From: Halolactibacillus miurensis
GTDB taxonomy: Bacteria > Bacillota > Bacilli > Bacillales > Amphibacillaceae
Direction of reading: 5' to 3'
NCBI RefSeq assembly: GCF_900116255.1
Contig: NZ_FPAI01000010.1
Span: forward strand, 36,117 to 100,116
Length of the DNA stretch: 64,000 nucleotides
Below, piece after piece: positions 36,145 through 46,000 of this stretch (position 1 is the stretch's first letter; each line of letters starts with the position of its first letter). The notes beneath the pieces are model-generated. The model did no database searches. It was not told the origin of the DNA and worked only from the letters and a program-made list of their open reading frames with translations. The translations under genes were made by a program, and so were the position numbers.

Positions 36145-38118
36145 ATGAATAAAACAGATGCGCGAAGATTTCATCTTTATAAGTTGTTAGCAGAAGAATT
36201 AGATTACCGGCCGGCTAATTTTTTTAGTAACCAATTATCCGTTTCTACAAAAACGATTTACGATGATGTTGCGTTTTTAAATGGTGCAATGGATGGGACA
36301 ACTTGTATCGAAAAGATGCCTAGAAAGGGCTTGCTCTTAAAAGGTTCAGCTCAAGCAAAAGAAATTTTTGAGAAGAAGCTCATTGAACAATTATCCCCCC
36401 GTCATTTATCTTTTTCACCTGAAGAAAGACAGCGTGAGATTGTCAAACGATTGTTTTTACAAAATGAACAGATGACCTACGAACAATTATCAGCAGACTA
36501 TGTCGTCAGTGCTAGTTCACTAAGAAAAGATATGGAAGAGATTCAAACGTTTTTGACTGGCAAAGATGTTCAATTAATTTCAGACCATTTTGGCACACGC
36601 CATAGAGGAGAAGAGAAAGATATTCAACATGTTTTAAAACGTTATATTTTTTCACTATTGGATGATGCACCATTAGTAGATGTAGTGAAACGTATGTCTA
36701 TTTTAGAGGATTTGGCTGAGCAGTTTTTTAATCCAACGGTCATTCAATTTGTTCATCAAGTCTATGGCAATCTGATCGCCAAAGCGGGTAGACCTTTAAG
36801 TGATTATTACAAAGACTCGCTCTATATTAGTTTATTGATTTATGTTCAACGCCTTTATATTGGCTGTCACACGACAAAGAAAAAACAAGTTTTTATTGAG
36901 AATGTGACGTATATGGAGTCGTATTTGATTGCGGTAGAACTTTCGGAATGGATGCATCATACGCTTGGTTTAGTGTTAGAAAAGCATGATATTGAGTATT
37001 TATCAAGTTTATTATTTGCTCATGACATTAAACCCGTACTCGAAATGCAACAAGCCCATCCAGAAAATGTGCAGATTGTTAAACAGTTGATTAAAAAAAT
37101 GAGTCATATGTTGGAAGTAGACTTACAACATGATTCGCATTTGTTTCATGTGTTGATTGCCCATATGACAACGATGATTTACCGCTTAAAATTAGGCATA
37201 ACCTTAACAAATCCGTTACTTGAAAGTATTAAGCGTCAATACAGTGTGTTATTTAATATTGTGTGGTACTTAATGAATGATATAGAAGAAACTTATGATA
37301 TTCAATTAAACGATCATGATATTTCTTTTCTTACTATTCATTTTCAAGTATCCATAGAAAAAAAGATTCCAATGAACAAAATCTTGATTGTGTGCGAGAA
37401 AGCTTTAGCCACCTCAGAGTTAATTTACAACAGAATTAAACACGCGTTACCTGCGACAAATATGATAGAAACAATCTCACTCTCAGATTTTTATCAAAAT
37501 AATCTAGATGAAGTAGATTTAATCATTTCGTCTGTACCACTGACCTATGAAAAGCAACCAGTAATTTATGTCTCACCGTTAGTCACAGAGTCGGAGATGA
37601 TGTGTATTAAAAAACAATATGATGAGATGAGTCAAAGTAAGTTGATTCTTAAACCGAAGCAAACTAAATCAGAAACAAAGCTTGAAAAGTATTTAATAAA
37701 AGATAATATTTTTCTTCATAAAGCGTTTAAGACAAAAGACCAAGTCCTCGACTTTTTCTCAGAAGAAGCGTATCAACGAGGATTAGTCACTGGCGAATTT
37801 AGACAATCGCTTTACGAACGAGAAGCAATGGGGGAAACAAGCTTGTACACTGGCGTCGCGATACCGCACGCATCAAGTCATACAATGAGACAATCGTTTA
37901 TCTCCATTGTCTCATTGACACATAAGATTCAGTGGGGATCAAACAAAGTACAGCTCATTATTTTTATTGGCGTAGCTGAAAAAGATATTAATGAGATTAA
38001 AGATGTGTTTGCTGAGCTGTACCAATTAATTGAGAAAAAATCCTATGTCGAACACATAGTGTCGATGACGGATACTAGTGACTTGCTGATGTTTATAAAT
38101 GAAAATACGCCTGTATAG
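36145..38118 (+). CDS. PRD-containing PTS regulator (BglG/MtlR type) with EIIB- and EIIA-like domains
   Basis: A 657-residue transcriptional activator. N-terminal winged HTH segments (about 1-150) are followed by two PRD modules (about 170-395), a GatB-like EIIB domain starting ILIVCEKALATSELI, and a C-terminal fructose/mannitol-type EIIA domain with active His in GVAIPHASS. PTS phosphorylation of these domains couples its activity to substrate flux and catabolite state. The start is taken at 36145 (MNKTDARRFH), because AAAGGGGA is about 7 nt upstream; in-frame ATGs at 36067 and 36139 are less well placed. It leads the polyol PTS operon and most probably regulates it. Confidence 0.9.
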   Translation: MNKTDARRFHLYKLLAEELDYRPANFFSNQLSVSTKTIYDDVAFLNGAMDGTTCIEKMPRKGLLLKGSAQAKEIFEKKLIEQLSPRHLSFSPEERQREIVKRLFLQNEQMTYEQLSADYVVSASSLRKDMEEIQTFLTGKDVQLISDHFGTRHRGEEKDIQHVLKRYIFSLLDDAPLVDVVKRMSILEDLAEQFFNPTVIQFVHQVYGNLIAKAGRPLSDYYKDSLYISLLIYVQRLYIGCHTTKKKQVFIENVTYMESYLIAVELSEWMHHTLGLVLEKHDIEYLSSLLFAHDIKPVLEMQQAHPENVQIVKQLIKKMSHMLEVDLQHDSHLFHVLIAHMTTMIYRLKLGITLTNPLLESIKRQYSVLFNIVWYLMNDIEETYDIQLNDHDISFLTIHFQVSIEKKIPMNKILIVCEKALATSELIYNRIKHALPATNMIETISLSDFYQNNLDEVDLIISSVPLTYEKQPVIYVSPLVTESEMMCIKKQYDEMSQSKLILKPKQTKSETKLEKYLIKDNIFLHKAFKTKDQVLDFFSEEAYQRGLVTGEFRQSLYEREAMGETSLYTGVAIPHASSHTMRQSFISIVSLTHKIQWGSNKVQLIIFIGVAEKDINEIKDVFAELYQLIEKKSYVEHIVSMTDTSDLLMFINENTPV

Positions 38119-38132
38119 ATTGGAGTAATAAC

Positions 38133-38591
38133 ATGTTATTTGATAAGGAAATTATCATCCTACAACAAGAAAATATGTCTTCAAAAGAAGCGGTCTTAAA
38201 AGCTTTAGCGCAATGTTTTAAAGACGAAGACTTAGTAACCGATCAGTTTATTGATGGTGTGATTAATCGTGAACAAGATTTTCCAACGGGTTTGATTGTC
38301 AATAATATTGGTATTGCCATTCCGCATACCGATAGTGACAAAGTAAAACAATCACAAATCGGCTTTATGTCGCTAAAAGAACCCGTGGCATTTCAAGCGA
38401 TGGATGGTTCCGAGAAGAGCGTCCCGGTGCGTCTTGTGTTTATGCTCGGTCTAAAAGAAGCGCATGAACAGTTGGATATATTAAGAAAATTAATGGATTT
38501 GATTCAGAAACAAACCGTCTTAGAAGCGTTACTTTCTTGCACGAATAAAGAAGACTATTTAACCATTATTCGAACGGAAAACCTAATTTAG
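38133..38591 (+). CDS. gatA: PTS EIIA, galactitol/fructose type
   Basis: A 152-residue cytoplasmic EIIA with phospho-acceptor His in NNIGIAIPHTDSDKV. It passes phosphate from HPr to the EIIB encoded two genes later. It begins 14 nt after the PRD regulator, so it is in the same operon. The family name galactitol is by similarity; the operon lacks the enzymes for galactitol. Confidence 0.9.
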   Translation: MLFDKEIIILQQENMSSKEAVLKALAQCFKDEDLVTDQFIDGVINREQDFPTGLIVNNIGIAIPHTDSDKVKQSQIGFMSLKEPVAFQAMDGSEKSVPVRLVFMLGLKEAHEQLDILRKLMDLIQKQTVLEALLSCTNKEDYLTIIRTENLI

Positions 38592-38607
38592 TGAGGGAGG
38601 AATTTTT

Positions 38608-39957
38608 ATGTTAAATGCACTACAGTGGTTTGTTGATTTAGGGGCAACTGTCGTCTTACCTATTCTTATTTTTGCTTTTGGTCTGATTCTAGGAGCCAGA
38701 CCTGGAAAAGCGTTTATATCAGGTTTAAAAGTAGGGATTGGTTTTGTCGGTCTAAACCTTGTTATTGGCTTGCTAGGTAATTCACTTGGACCAGCAGCTC
38801 AAACAATGGTCGAACGCTTTGGCCTAAGTTTAACGACCATTGATGTTGGGTGGCCAGCAGCTGCAGCGATCTCTTACGGGACGATTCTAGGAAGTTTATC
38901 TATTCCTGTTGGTATTATCATTAATATTGTTCTATTAGTGTTTGGTCTAACAAAAACGTTAAACGTAGACATTTGGAATTTCTGGCATGCGGCTTTTGTT
39001 GCTTCACTTGTGTATGTCATTACCGATAACTTTGCCTTAGGTCTCTTTACAACCGCGGTCTACTTCATGATGATCATTTTACTAGGCGATGTAATTGGTC
39101 CGATTATTAATAAGTTTTATGGCTTCCCAAACATTACGTTTCCTCACGGGACATCGGCGCCAGGGTTTCTCTTTGCGGTGCCGATGAACTGGTTGTTTGA
39201 CCGTATTCCTGGTTTTAATAAATTAGAAGCAGACCCAGAATCCATTCAAAAGAAATTTGGTATTTTTGGTGATACGACGGTGATGGGTTTAATCATCGGT
39301 TTAGTCATCGGTGTCTTAGCTGGTTATGATGTTGGTGGTGTGGGTGAATTAGGCGTTTCAACAGCCGCTGTTATGATTTTGATGCCAAGAATGGTGTCAC
39401 TGTTAATGGAAGGGTTAACACCAATCTCTGAATCCGCAACAGAATTTGTTAGAAAAAGATTCCCAGGAAGAGAGCTTTATATCGGGATGGACTCAGCTTT
39501 ATCAGTAGGGCACCCAGCTGTCTTATCTTCTTCCCTCTTACTTGTCCCGATTACGATTGCGTTAGCGATCATCTTGCCAGGTAACAGTACGCTCCCATTT
39601 GGTGATTTGGCGACGATTCCATTTGTGGTAGCGTTAATGGCAGCGGTCTTTGGTGGAAATATTATTCGTACTGTTGTCGGTGGCACGTTTTATATGGCAT
39701 CCATCCTTTATATTACGTCATGGGTTGCGCCATTAGTTACAGATGCGGCAATCGCTTCAAACTTTGATATGGCAGGTAACTCAAGTATTACGGCGATGGC
39801 AGAAGGCGGTCTATGGACAACGTTAATGTATGTGCTCGCATCCGACCATTTAGGTTGGATTGGTATTGGCATCATCGGTATCATCACTGTTTTTGGACTG
39901 TTTTATGTCAATAAGGTAAGACCCAATCGTTCACAGGTGAAAGAGGAGGCGTCATGA
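38608..39957 (+). CDS. gatC: PTS EIIC, galactitol type
   Basis: A 449-residue integral membrane permease with about ten hydrophobic helices. GatC-type stretches include LPILIFAFGLILGARPGKAF, IDVGWPAAAAISYGTI, NITFPHGTSAPGFLFAVPMNWLFDRIPG-like and FGDTTVMGLIIGLVIG. It forms the channel for the substrate. GTGAGGGAGG precedes the ATG and the 3' end overlaps gatB by 4 nt. Confidence 0.93.
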   Translation: MLNALQWFVDLGATVVLPILIFAFGLILGARPGKAFISGLKVGIGFVGLNLVIGLLGNSLGPAAQTMVERFGLSLTTIDVGWPAAAAISYGTILGSLSIPVGIIINIVLLVFGLTKTLNVDIWNFWHAAFVASLVYVITDNFALGLFTTAVYFMMIILLGDVIGPIINKFYGFPNITFPHGTSAPGFLFAVPMNWLFDRIPGFNKLEADPESIQKKFGIFGDTTVMGLIIGLVIGVLAGYDVGGVGELGVSTAAVMILMPRMVSLLMEGLTPISESATEFVRKRFPGRELYIGMDSALSVGHPAVLSSSLLLVPITIALAIILPGNSTLPFGDLATIPFVVALMAAVFGGNIIRTVVGGTFYMASILYITSWVAPLVTDAAIASNFDMAGNSSITAMAEGGLWTTLMYVLASDHLGWIGIGIIGIITVFGLFYVNKVRPNRSQVKEEAS

Positions 39958-40238
39958 TGAAAAAATTACTAATAATGTGCGGGACAGGTGTCGCAACGTC
40001 AACGGTCGTGACAGGTAAAATTAAAGATTGGTTAAAAGATCATGGGTTAGACAAAGAGGTCACGTTGTATCAATCAAAAGTGGCAGATGAGATGAATAAA
40101 ATTGATGATTACGATGCGATTGTCACCACAACGGTTGTTCCAGACAAAATTAAAAGTAAAGTAATAAACGGCGTCCCGCTTCTGACAGGCATTGGTGCTG
40201 ATCAAGTTTATGATGAGATTAAACGTCAATTGAGCTAA
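39954..40238 (+). CDS. gatB: PTS EIIB, galactitol type
   Basis: A 94-residue EIIB with the phospho-cysteine P-loop LLIMCGTGVATSTVV. It receives phosphate from EIIA and phosphorylates the substrate during transport. Translationally coupled to gatC (ATGATG overlapping its TGA). It completes a full EIIA-EIIC-EIIB set. Confidence 0.93.
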   Translation: MMKKLLIMCGTGVATSTVVTGKIKDWLKDHGLDKEVTLYQSKVADEMNKIDDYDAIVTTTVVPDKIKSKVINGVPLLTGIGADQVYDEIKRQLS

Positions 40239-40252
40239 TTTTACAGTTGAAT

Positions 40253-40269
40253 CGACACATCTTGTGTCG
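40253..40269 (+). terminator. Small intra-operon hairpin after gatB
   Basis: Arms CGACACA and TGTGTCG with a 3-nt loop followed by GTTCTTCTT. It is a weak attenuator or processing site between transport and aldolase genes. Confidence 0.4.
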
Positions 40270-40298
40270 GTTCTTCTTAACTATTGGAGGGAAGTAGT

Positions 40299-41144
40299 AT
40301 GCTAGTCAGTTCAACAGAATTATTTCATATCGCAGATAAGAAGAACTTTGCGATTCCAGCGACAAACTTTATTGATGCACTAACGGCTAAAGTTTATACA
40401 GAAACAGCCGAATCGTTAGGTTTACCATTAATTTTAGCGTATGCTGAGTCGCATCAAGATTACCTTAGTTTAGAAGAAGCGGCCTGGATTGGTAAACACT
40501 ATGCAGAAAAAGTAAGCGTGCCTATCGTTTTACATTTAGATCACGGCTCGGATCCCACCTTTATAAAAGAAGCGATTCGCTTAGGTTTTACATCGGTTAT
40601 GATTGATGGCTCATCGTTATCTTTTGAAGACAATGTTCAGGTAACGAAGTCGATTGTTGAATATGCTCATTCACACGGGGTTGTTGTCGAAGGGGAAATT
40701 GGTCATGTCGGCTCTAATACCGTTTCATATGAAGGGGAAGATAATGATCAATCACAGTATACGACGTTAAGTGAAGCAAAAGCCTTTAGCCAATCTACGG
40801 GCATCGACTCATTAGCCATCTCCATTGGAACGGCCCACGGTGAGTATACAGGTAAACCTGAGATTAACTTTGAACGATTAAATGAAATCGATAAGGAACT
40901 GTCGGTGCCCCTTGTGTTACACGGCGGTAGTTCGACAGGGGATGAGAATTTAAAGCGCTGCGCAAGAGAAGGAATGCGTAAAATAAATATTTTTACAGAT
41001 TTAATAGTGGCGGCGCATAAAGAAGCACAAACACAAACACCACATTATATGGCGTTAAGAGATAATCTCGAACGAGGGTTTAAAGAGGTATTAACCCACT
41101 ATTATCATGTATTTGAAACACAACCAATAGAACTGAAGGGATGA
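40299..41144 (+). CDS. Class II ketose-bisphosphate aldolase (GatY/FbaA family)
   Basis: A 281-residue zinc-dependent aldolase. Zinc and substrate motifs are visible: VLHLDHGSDPTFIKEAIRLG, SVMIDGSSL, VEGEIGHVG, AISIGTAHGEYTG and PLVLHGGSS. It splits a ketose (bis)phosphate into DHAP and an aldehyde. GGAGGGA lies 6 nt before the ATG at 40299; a TTG at 40284 overlaps that site. It follows the galactitol-type PTS and precedes a triosephosphate isomerase, so it processes the imported sugar phosphate. Tagatose-1,6-bisphosphate or a ketose-1-phosphate are both possible. Confidence 0.9.
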   Translation: MLVSSTELFHIADKKNFAIPATNFIDALTAKVYTETAESLGLPLILAYAESHQDYLSLEEAAWIGKHYAEKVSVPIVLHLDHGSDPTFIKEAIRLGFTSVMIDGSSLSFEDNVQVTKSIVEYAHSHGVVVEGEIGHVGSNTVSYEGEDNDQSQYTTLSEAKAFSQSTGIDSLAISIGTAHGEYTGKPEINFERLNEIDKELSVPLVLHGGSSTGDENLKRCAREGMRKINIFTDLIVAAHKEAQTQTPHYMALRDNLERGFKEVLTHYYHVFETQPIELKG

Positions 41145-41148
41145 TACT

Positions 41149-41847
41149 ATGAAACATTCAACGAAGAGTCGACCATTTTTTATGATCAACCCAAAGTCGT
41201 ATTTAACCGGCAAACATGCATATGAATTAGCTATTGCTGCCGACCGGTATGCAGAAGCAGCTGATTTTGATGTGTATTTTACTGCGCAGTATGTTGATTT
41301 AAAAGCCTTAGCTGATCAAACAAACAATCTTATCATCACAGCCCAACATATGGATGGGATTCATTTAGGACGAGGGATGGGATTTGTAACGGGGGATAGT
41401 TTAAAAGAAGCAGGGGTATCGGCGGTGATGCTAAACCATGCTGAACATCCGTTAACCCTTTCTCAACTTGTTGCTTCCATCGATAAAGCAAAAGCAGTTG
41501 GCATAACAACGATTGTATGTGCTGACTCTGTTAAAGAAGCGAAAGCCATCGCCATGTTAGCACCCGATATCATTTTATGTGAACCAACAGAATTAATTGG
41601 AACCGGACAAACCAGTGATGCTAGCTACATCGAGAAAACGAATGAAGAAATTCGGGCGATTTCTTCAGATATTCTTGTTATGCAAGCGGCAGGGATTACC
41701 ACACCAGAAGACGTCTATCATACAATCGCAAAAGGTGCAGATGGTACGGGATGCACGAGTGGTATCGTGTTAGCTGATAATCCAAGTGTGATGGTAAGAG
41801 ATATGTTACAAGCCGTCACAGACGCAACGAAAACGGATAGAAAGTAG
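41149..41847 (+). CDS. Triosephosphate isomerase, archaeal-like type
   Basis: A 232-residue TIM barrel, shorter than the bacterial TpiA (about 250) and closer to archaeal enzymes. The catalytic Lys is in FFMINPKSY, the His in MLNHAEHPL and the Glu in ILCEPTELIGTGQTSD, so it should be active. It begins 4 nt after the aldolase gene. It may interconvert the triose phosphates released by the aldolase, as a second isomerase beside the glycolytic one. Confidence 0.85.
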   Translation: MKHSTKSRPFFMINPKSYLTGKHAYELAIAADRYAEAADFDVYFTAQYVDLKALADQTNNLIITAQHMDGIHLGRGMGFVTGDSLKEAGVSAVMLNHAEHPLTLSQLVASIDKAKAVGITTIVCADSVKEAKAIAMLAPDIILCEPTELIGTGQTSDASYIEKTNEEIRAISSDILVMQAAGITTPEDVYHTIAKGADGTGCTSGIVLADNPSVMVRDMLQAVTDATKTDRK

Positions 41848-41854
41848 GGAAACT

Positions 41855-42367
41855 ATGGCAACTTATTACGACCAACTGATACTCACATCAAATGGTACAC
41901 GTGTCACATATCACAACATTACAAATCAAATTCGAAAAATAGTCGAAAAAAGTCAAATCACTCATGGTATTTGTGTGGTTTCTTCACCACATACAACATG
42001 TTCCGTTGTTTTTGAAGAATACGTTCATGATACCGACTTTAATGGTGATGAGTACATTCAAGTCGATCTTAACCGAATATTAAATAAACTGATTCCGCGA
42101 CAACTAACAGAGTCAGATTATCTCTATCCAGGACAAGCCCATGTTGATTTTCTTCACGGTTTGGATGATCCTGATTATCCGACGGATGAAGCGACAATAT
42201 TAAATGCGGATGCGCATCTTCGAGCGACGCTATTTGGCTCTAGTGAAAACTTTGTCTTAAAAGATAAAACATTGCTTATCGGTTCTGTCGGGTATATATA
42301 TTTTATCGACTGGGACCAAAATAGAGTACGTGATCGTAAGTGTAATATCATGATAGTTGGAGACTGA
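41855..42367 (+). CDS. YjbQ family (UPF0047) protein
   Basis: A 170-residue protein of the YjbQ/UPF0047 family, here somewhat longer than the usual 130-140. The family motifs are GICVVSSPHTTCSVVFEEY, NADAHLRATLFGSS and DKTLLIGSVGYIYFIDWDQNRVR. Some members show thiamine-phosphate-synthase-like activity, but the physiological role is unsettled. It starts 7 nt after the isomerase gene and closes the polyol PTS operon, so a role in handling its sugar phosphates or by-products is possible. Confidence 0.85.
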   Translation: MATYYDQLILTSNGTRVTYHNITNQIRKIVEKSQITHGICVVSSPHTTCSVVFEEYVHDTDFNGDEYIQVDLNRILNKLIPRQLTESDYLYPGQAHVDFLHGLDDPDYPTDEATILNADAHLRATLFGSSENFVLKDKTLLIGSVGYIYFIDWDQNRVRDRKCNIMIVGD

Positions 42368-42422
42368 GTTAATTAAACCGCCACGCAACAATGTGGATGT
42401 TAAGAAATATGTATCGATAAAT

Positions 42423-42466
42423 AAAGAGCGCGGAACTGTGCAGCAACAGTCAACGTGCTCTTTTTT
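42423..42466 (+). terminator. Terminator of the polyol PTS operon
   Basis: Hairpin with outer arms AAAGAGCGCG and CGTGCTCTTT (one G-U pair), inner arms ACTGT and ACAGT, then TTTTCG. Confidence 0.8.
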
Positions 42467-42605
42467 CGTGTGTATGTGTTTGATCGTCTTAACGCATGCA
42501 TATGGGCTAGATTGTGAAGTGAAACAATTTAAGTTAAAAACTTAAACTGCCTGACATCAAATTTTTGAAACGACATCGTTTGGCGTTGTTAAGGTTATCA
42601 TATGA

Positions 42606-42961
42606 CTAAGAGGCAGGCATGTTACAAAAACAAGTCAAAAAATATCTAAAGCTGAATGTTTAAAAGAACTTCACCGCGAGTATAAAAGCATAAGGAAATT
42701 CGGCACATTGTATCGGATAAAAACAGCTGAATTAGCTTATGCTATTGTGAAAGAGACTCCAGACGTTTTTGTTTTTTAAACAAACAGTCTATGCGTAGAA
42801 TTGTTCAATAGGCTAAATTAAAGCCTGCCATTAATAAGGAACAAGAAGATGATGTGGTGAAATTTTTACATGTGATTTATCGTGACCGCTCAAGTGATAA
42901 TCCGCTCTCGAAAACATTGCAACAAGAAATACTAAAAAAAGCAAGCAGCCCTATCGATTAG
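42606..42961 (+). pseudogene. Decayed unrecognised gene (two fragments)
   Basis: Two protein-like open stretches lie in succession in different frames: 42606-42779 (SKAECLKELHREYKSIRKFG, ending FVF and TAA) and 42812-42961 (AKLKPAINKEQEDDVVKFL, ending SSPID and TAG). The second is preceded in frame by RIVQ and a TAG codon that may have been a sense codon. No start or ribosome binding site fits the first fragment. I do not recognise the family. The rest of 42467-43017 holds nothing else. Confidence 0.35.
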
Positions 42962-43017
42962 TAAAAGTATCTCCTTCTAAATAAAAAGATGTTTCATCTA
43001 TGAGGCATGGAAATAAT

Positions 43018-43062
43018 AAAAGCGTACGGATCTGTTTTTATACAGATCCGTACGCTTTTTTA
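43018..43062. terminator. Bidirectional terminator
   Basis: A perfect 18-bp inverted repeat, AAAAGCGTACGGATCTGT and its complement, with a 6-nt loop and flanking A and T runs. It terminates the cellulase gene on the minus strand. Confidence 0.93.
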
Positions 43063-43089
43063 AATGAATAAAGGTTTAAAGCTATGGCG

Positions 43090-46000
43090 TTAACAATGGT
43101 AAGTCTGACGTTTTTTATAAAGCATGTACCCGATACTCATGACGATGAGTAATCCGCCAATGACTAATAAGTTAAAGATGTGAGAGGCCGTATGTGGCAG
43201 TGCGTCTCCATTTTCTGCACTTGGCGTGTCGTTTGTATCGTTAGGGTGTGTTGACGTCTTGTCATCGTCATCTGCTGATGTATCCTCACCTGTCGTAAAC
43301 GTAGCATCATTGTACACCGCAAATGTACTAAAGTGGTTAACGGTTGTTATAACGTAGCCATCACGGTATGATCCACCAACATCTTCCCAGGTTTGGGTCT
43401 CTTCATTAAAATAATAAATCGATAAAGCATCCGTCTCTGTCTCATCGATATTAAAGGCTAATGTCACAGGGTGATCAAATGCCGTAACTTCCTTACCGCT
43501 TGACGTCACACTAAACGTATAGATGGGACTCACAGCTTGATCGCTATAGACAGGTGTAAATGCGGTCGTTTTTGAGATAGCAATCACACTCTCACCAGAT
43601 AAGTCTTTTGAGTGAATCGATACTGTCACATCTTTTGTGACGACTTTGATCACGGCATTTTTTTCTTGTAGCTTTTGGACGTGTTCTTTGGATAACACGA
43701 GTGATGAAGTATCGGTCAGAGTTACGGTTAATGTCCCATTAGATTTAAGTGCTTCGATCTGTTTATCTAACACTGTAGCTGAGTCATCATCTGTATTTGT
43801 TTGATCATCGTTCGTGTCTTCTTCATCTTCTTCCGGGTTAGTTGATGGATCATCAGGATCAGTGACCGGTGGTGATGCTTCTTTTGTTTCACCGGTGACC
43901 GTTGTGCCGTCATGTGTGACGAAGTAATCAATGGTCTCGCCGTTTAAGAAATGAAGACGAAGGGTCACTTCTTTATTTGCTTCAACCTCGTTAAAAAGCC
44001 GACTGATGTTGTTCCACTCATCATAAATGAGCGTGAGTACATCATCTTCATAGTCTGGTGAAAAGACATAACCGAACTCTTTAAATGTTGTCCAGTTTTG
44101 TGGACCAGCTGGTCCAGAACCATCGCTATAGAAAGCTTCTAAGGTAATTAATTGATTCCCTTGATAGTTGACTGGAATGGCAAAGTCTTTAATAGGAGCA
44201 GTATGATTTTTCAAGGTGACTTTTCCTGATACGAAAAGGTCCACCGTCCAATCAGCCCCTTCATCAAATTGAAGCGTCAACGTGCCTTGATGGCCAATGG
44301 TTGATCGATCAACGATCGAGTCAAGGAAGGATTGAGTAAAGGTCAACGTTGAATCCACAAGCGTAAACGCGTCTCCATCATTTAGTGTCGTGTCGTTGTA
44401 GACAACACGTTGAAGGGTTCGCCCATTTAGTTCTAATGCTAGTGTCCGCGCAGTCACGTCTTTATTTAAATCAAAATAAAGATAGTCTTGATTAGCCGTT
44501 GCCGAACGACCAGCGATACTTGCTTTTAGCATGTCTCTTAATTCAGTATCAAACCATTGGTAGTTGTTTCGGTCGATATGTTGACCGTTATCCCACAACA
44601 TATGAACCAAATTATGTGCATTCATATAGTTGATCACATATTCAAAGAACTTCAGTTTCTCGCCTTGTTGAATGGTGCCGGTATGTTGGTCAAATCCTAG
44701 TAAACCAAATTCACCTACAACGACGGGCGTATCAATGGCACTGAAAATGTCATGTGTCTTCCCAAGATAATCTTCGACATGTTGTTTCGAGTCTTGTTCG
44801 AAGGTAGTATAACCGGCAATATTAACACTAAATGGCCAGAAGCCATAGTAATGGACGGTTGCCATGATGAAGTCATCATGTTGCGCGTCAATCCATTCAG
44901 CGGTTGCGTTTAAGTAGTGCGCATCCATCGCGGTATGCATCGTTGGAATGATGACCGGACGAAGAGCGTTATTCCCACCACTACCTCTAACAATCTGCAT
45001 AAAGGCATCGTTTAATTGATTGAGATAGCCTTGGGCTAAGTCATCTTCAGGATTAAAGCGCGGTTCATTAATGCTCTCAAAGCTAAGATCAACCGGATAA
45101 TCTTTAAAATGCTCAGCGAGTTGTTGCCAAATGGTTTCAAAGCGTTTGAGCGTGGCTTCAGGGTCTTGTGGCATCTCATTTTCAATCCATACCCAAGAAT
45201 CGTGATGGATATTCATCATCACCTTCATATCACGCATCAAAGCCCAATCTACGGTTTGAGTAATCCGAGCGAGATAATCAGGGTCAATCATATCGTCATC
45301 AGTTAAACGACCGTCAAAGGTAATGGGAATCCGAATACTCTTGTAGCCAGCTTCACTGACAAATTGAATTAGCTCTTCTGTGACACGTGGATTACCCCAA
45401 GCGGTTTCATCGGTTACCTCCCCCGCAACCGCGTCATAGGTGTTTCCTAAGTTCCATCCAGGTTGCATCGTGTTCGCATAGTCATCAATCGTGTAGGTTG
45501 AGACAGTGTCACCTTTTTTAATGATGGTTTGTTCAATGACTTCACCACTTAAGAAATGAAGCTTCAATGTGACTGGACGGTTGTCATCGATGTCATCAAA
45601 TAACCGTGAATGACCGTCCCACTCATTATAAGTAAAGACCAATTGATTGTTGTCATAGTCTGGTGAAAAGACATAGCTAAATTCTTTAAATGTCGTCCAG
45701 TTTTGTGGACCGGCACCTGACCCGTCAGGATAGACCGTTTCAAGGGTCATGAGTTGATCCCCGTTATAATCAACAGGTAAAGTGAACGTCTGGTAGTCAT
45801 CACTATTCGTCCCAACTGTTGGTGTATCATAGACGCGTAAATCAATCGTCCAATCAGCCCCGTCATCAAAGCTAAGGGTAATGACACCCTTTGTCCCAAT
45901 AGCGGACGCGTCAACGACTGACTGTAAAAAGTCGTCAGTAAATGTAATCGTTTCATCTGTCAGATGATAATCCATATTTGATACGATGGTATCGTTATAG

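Noticed and set aside
42357..42545. 62-codon open frame overlapping the yjbQ-like gene end
   Set aside because: It covers the operon terminator hairpin, lacks a ribosome binding site and has no recognisable protein features.
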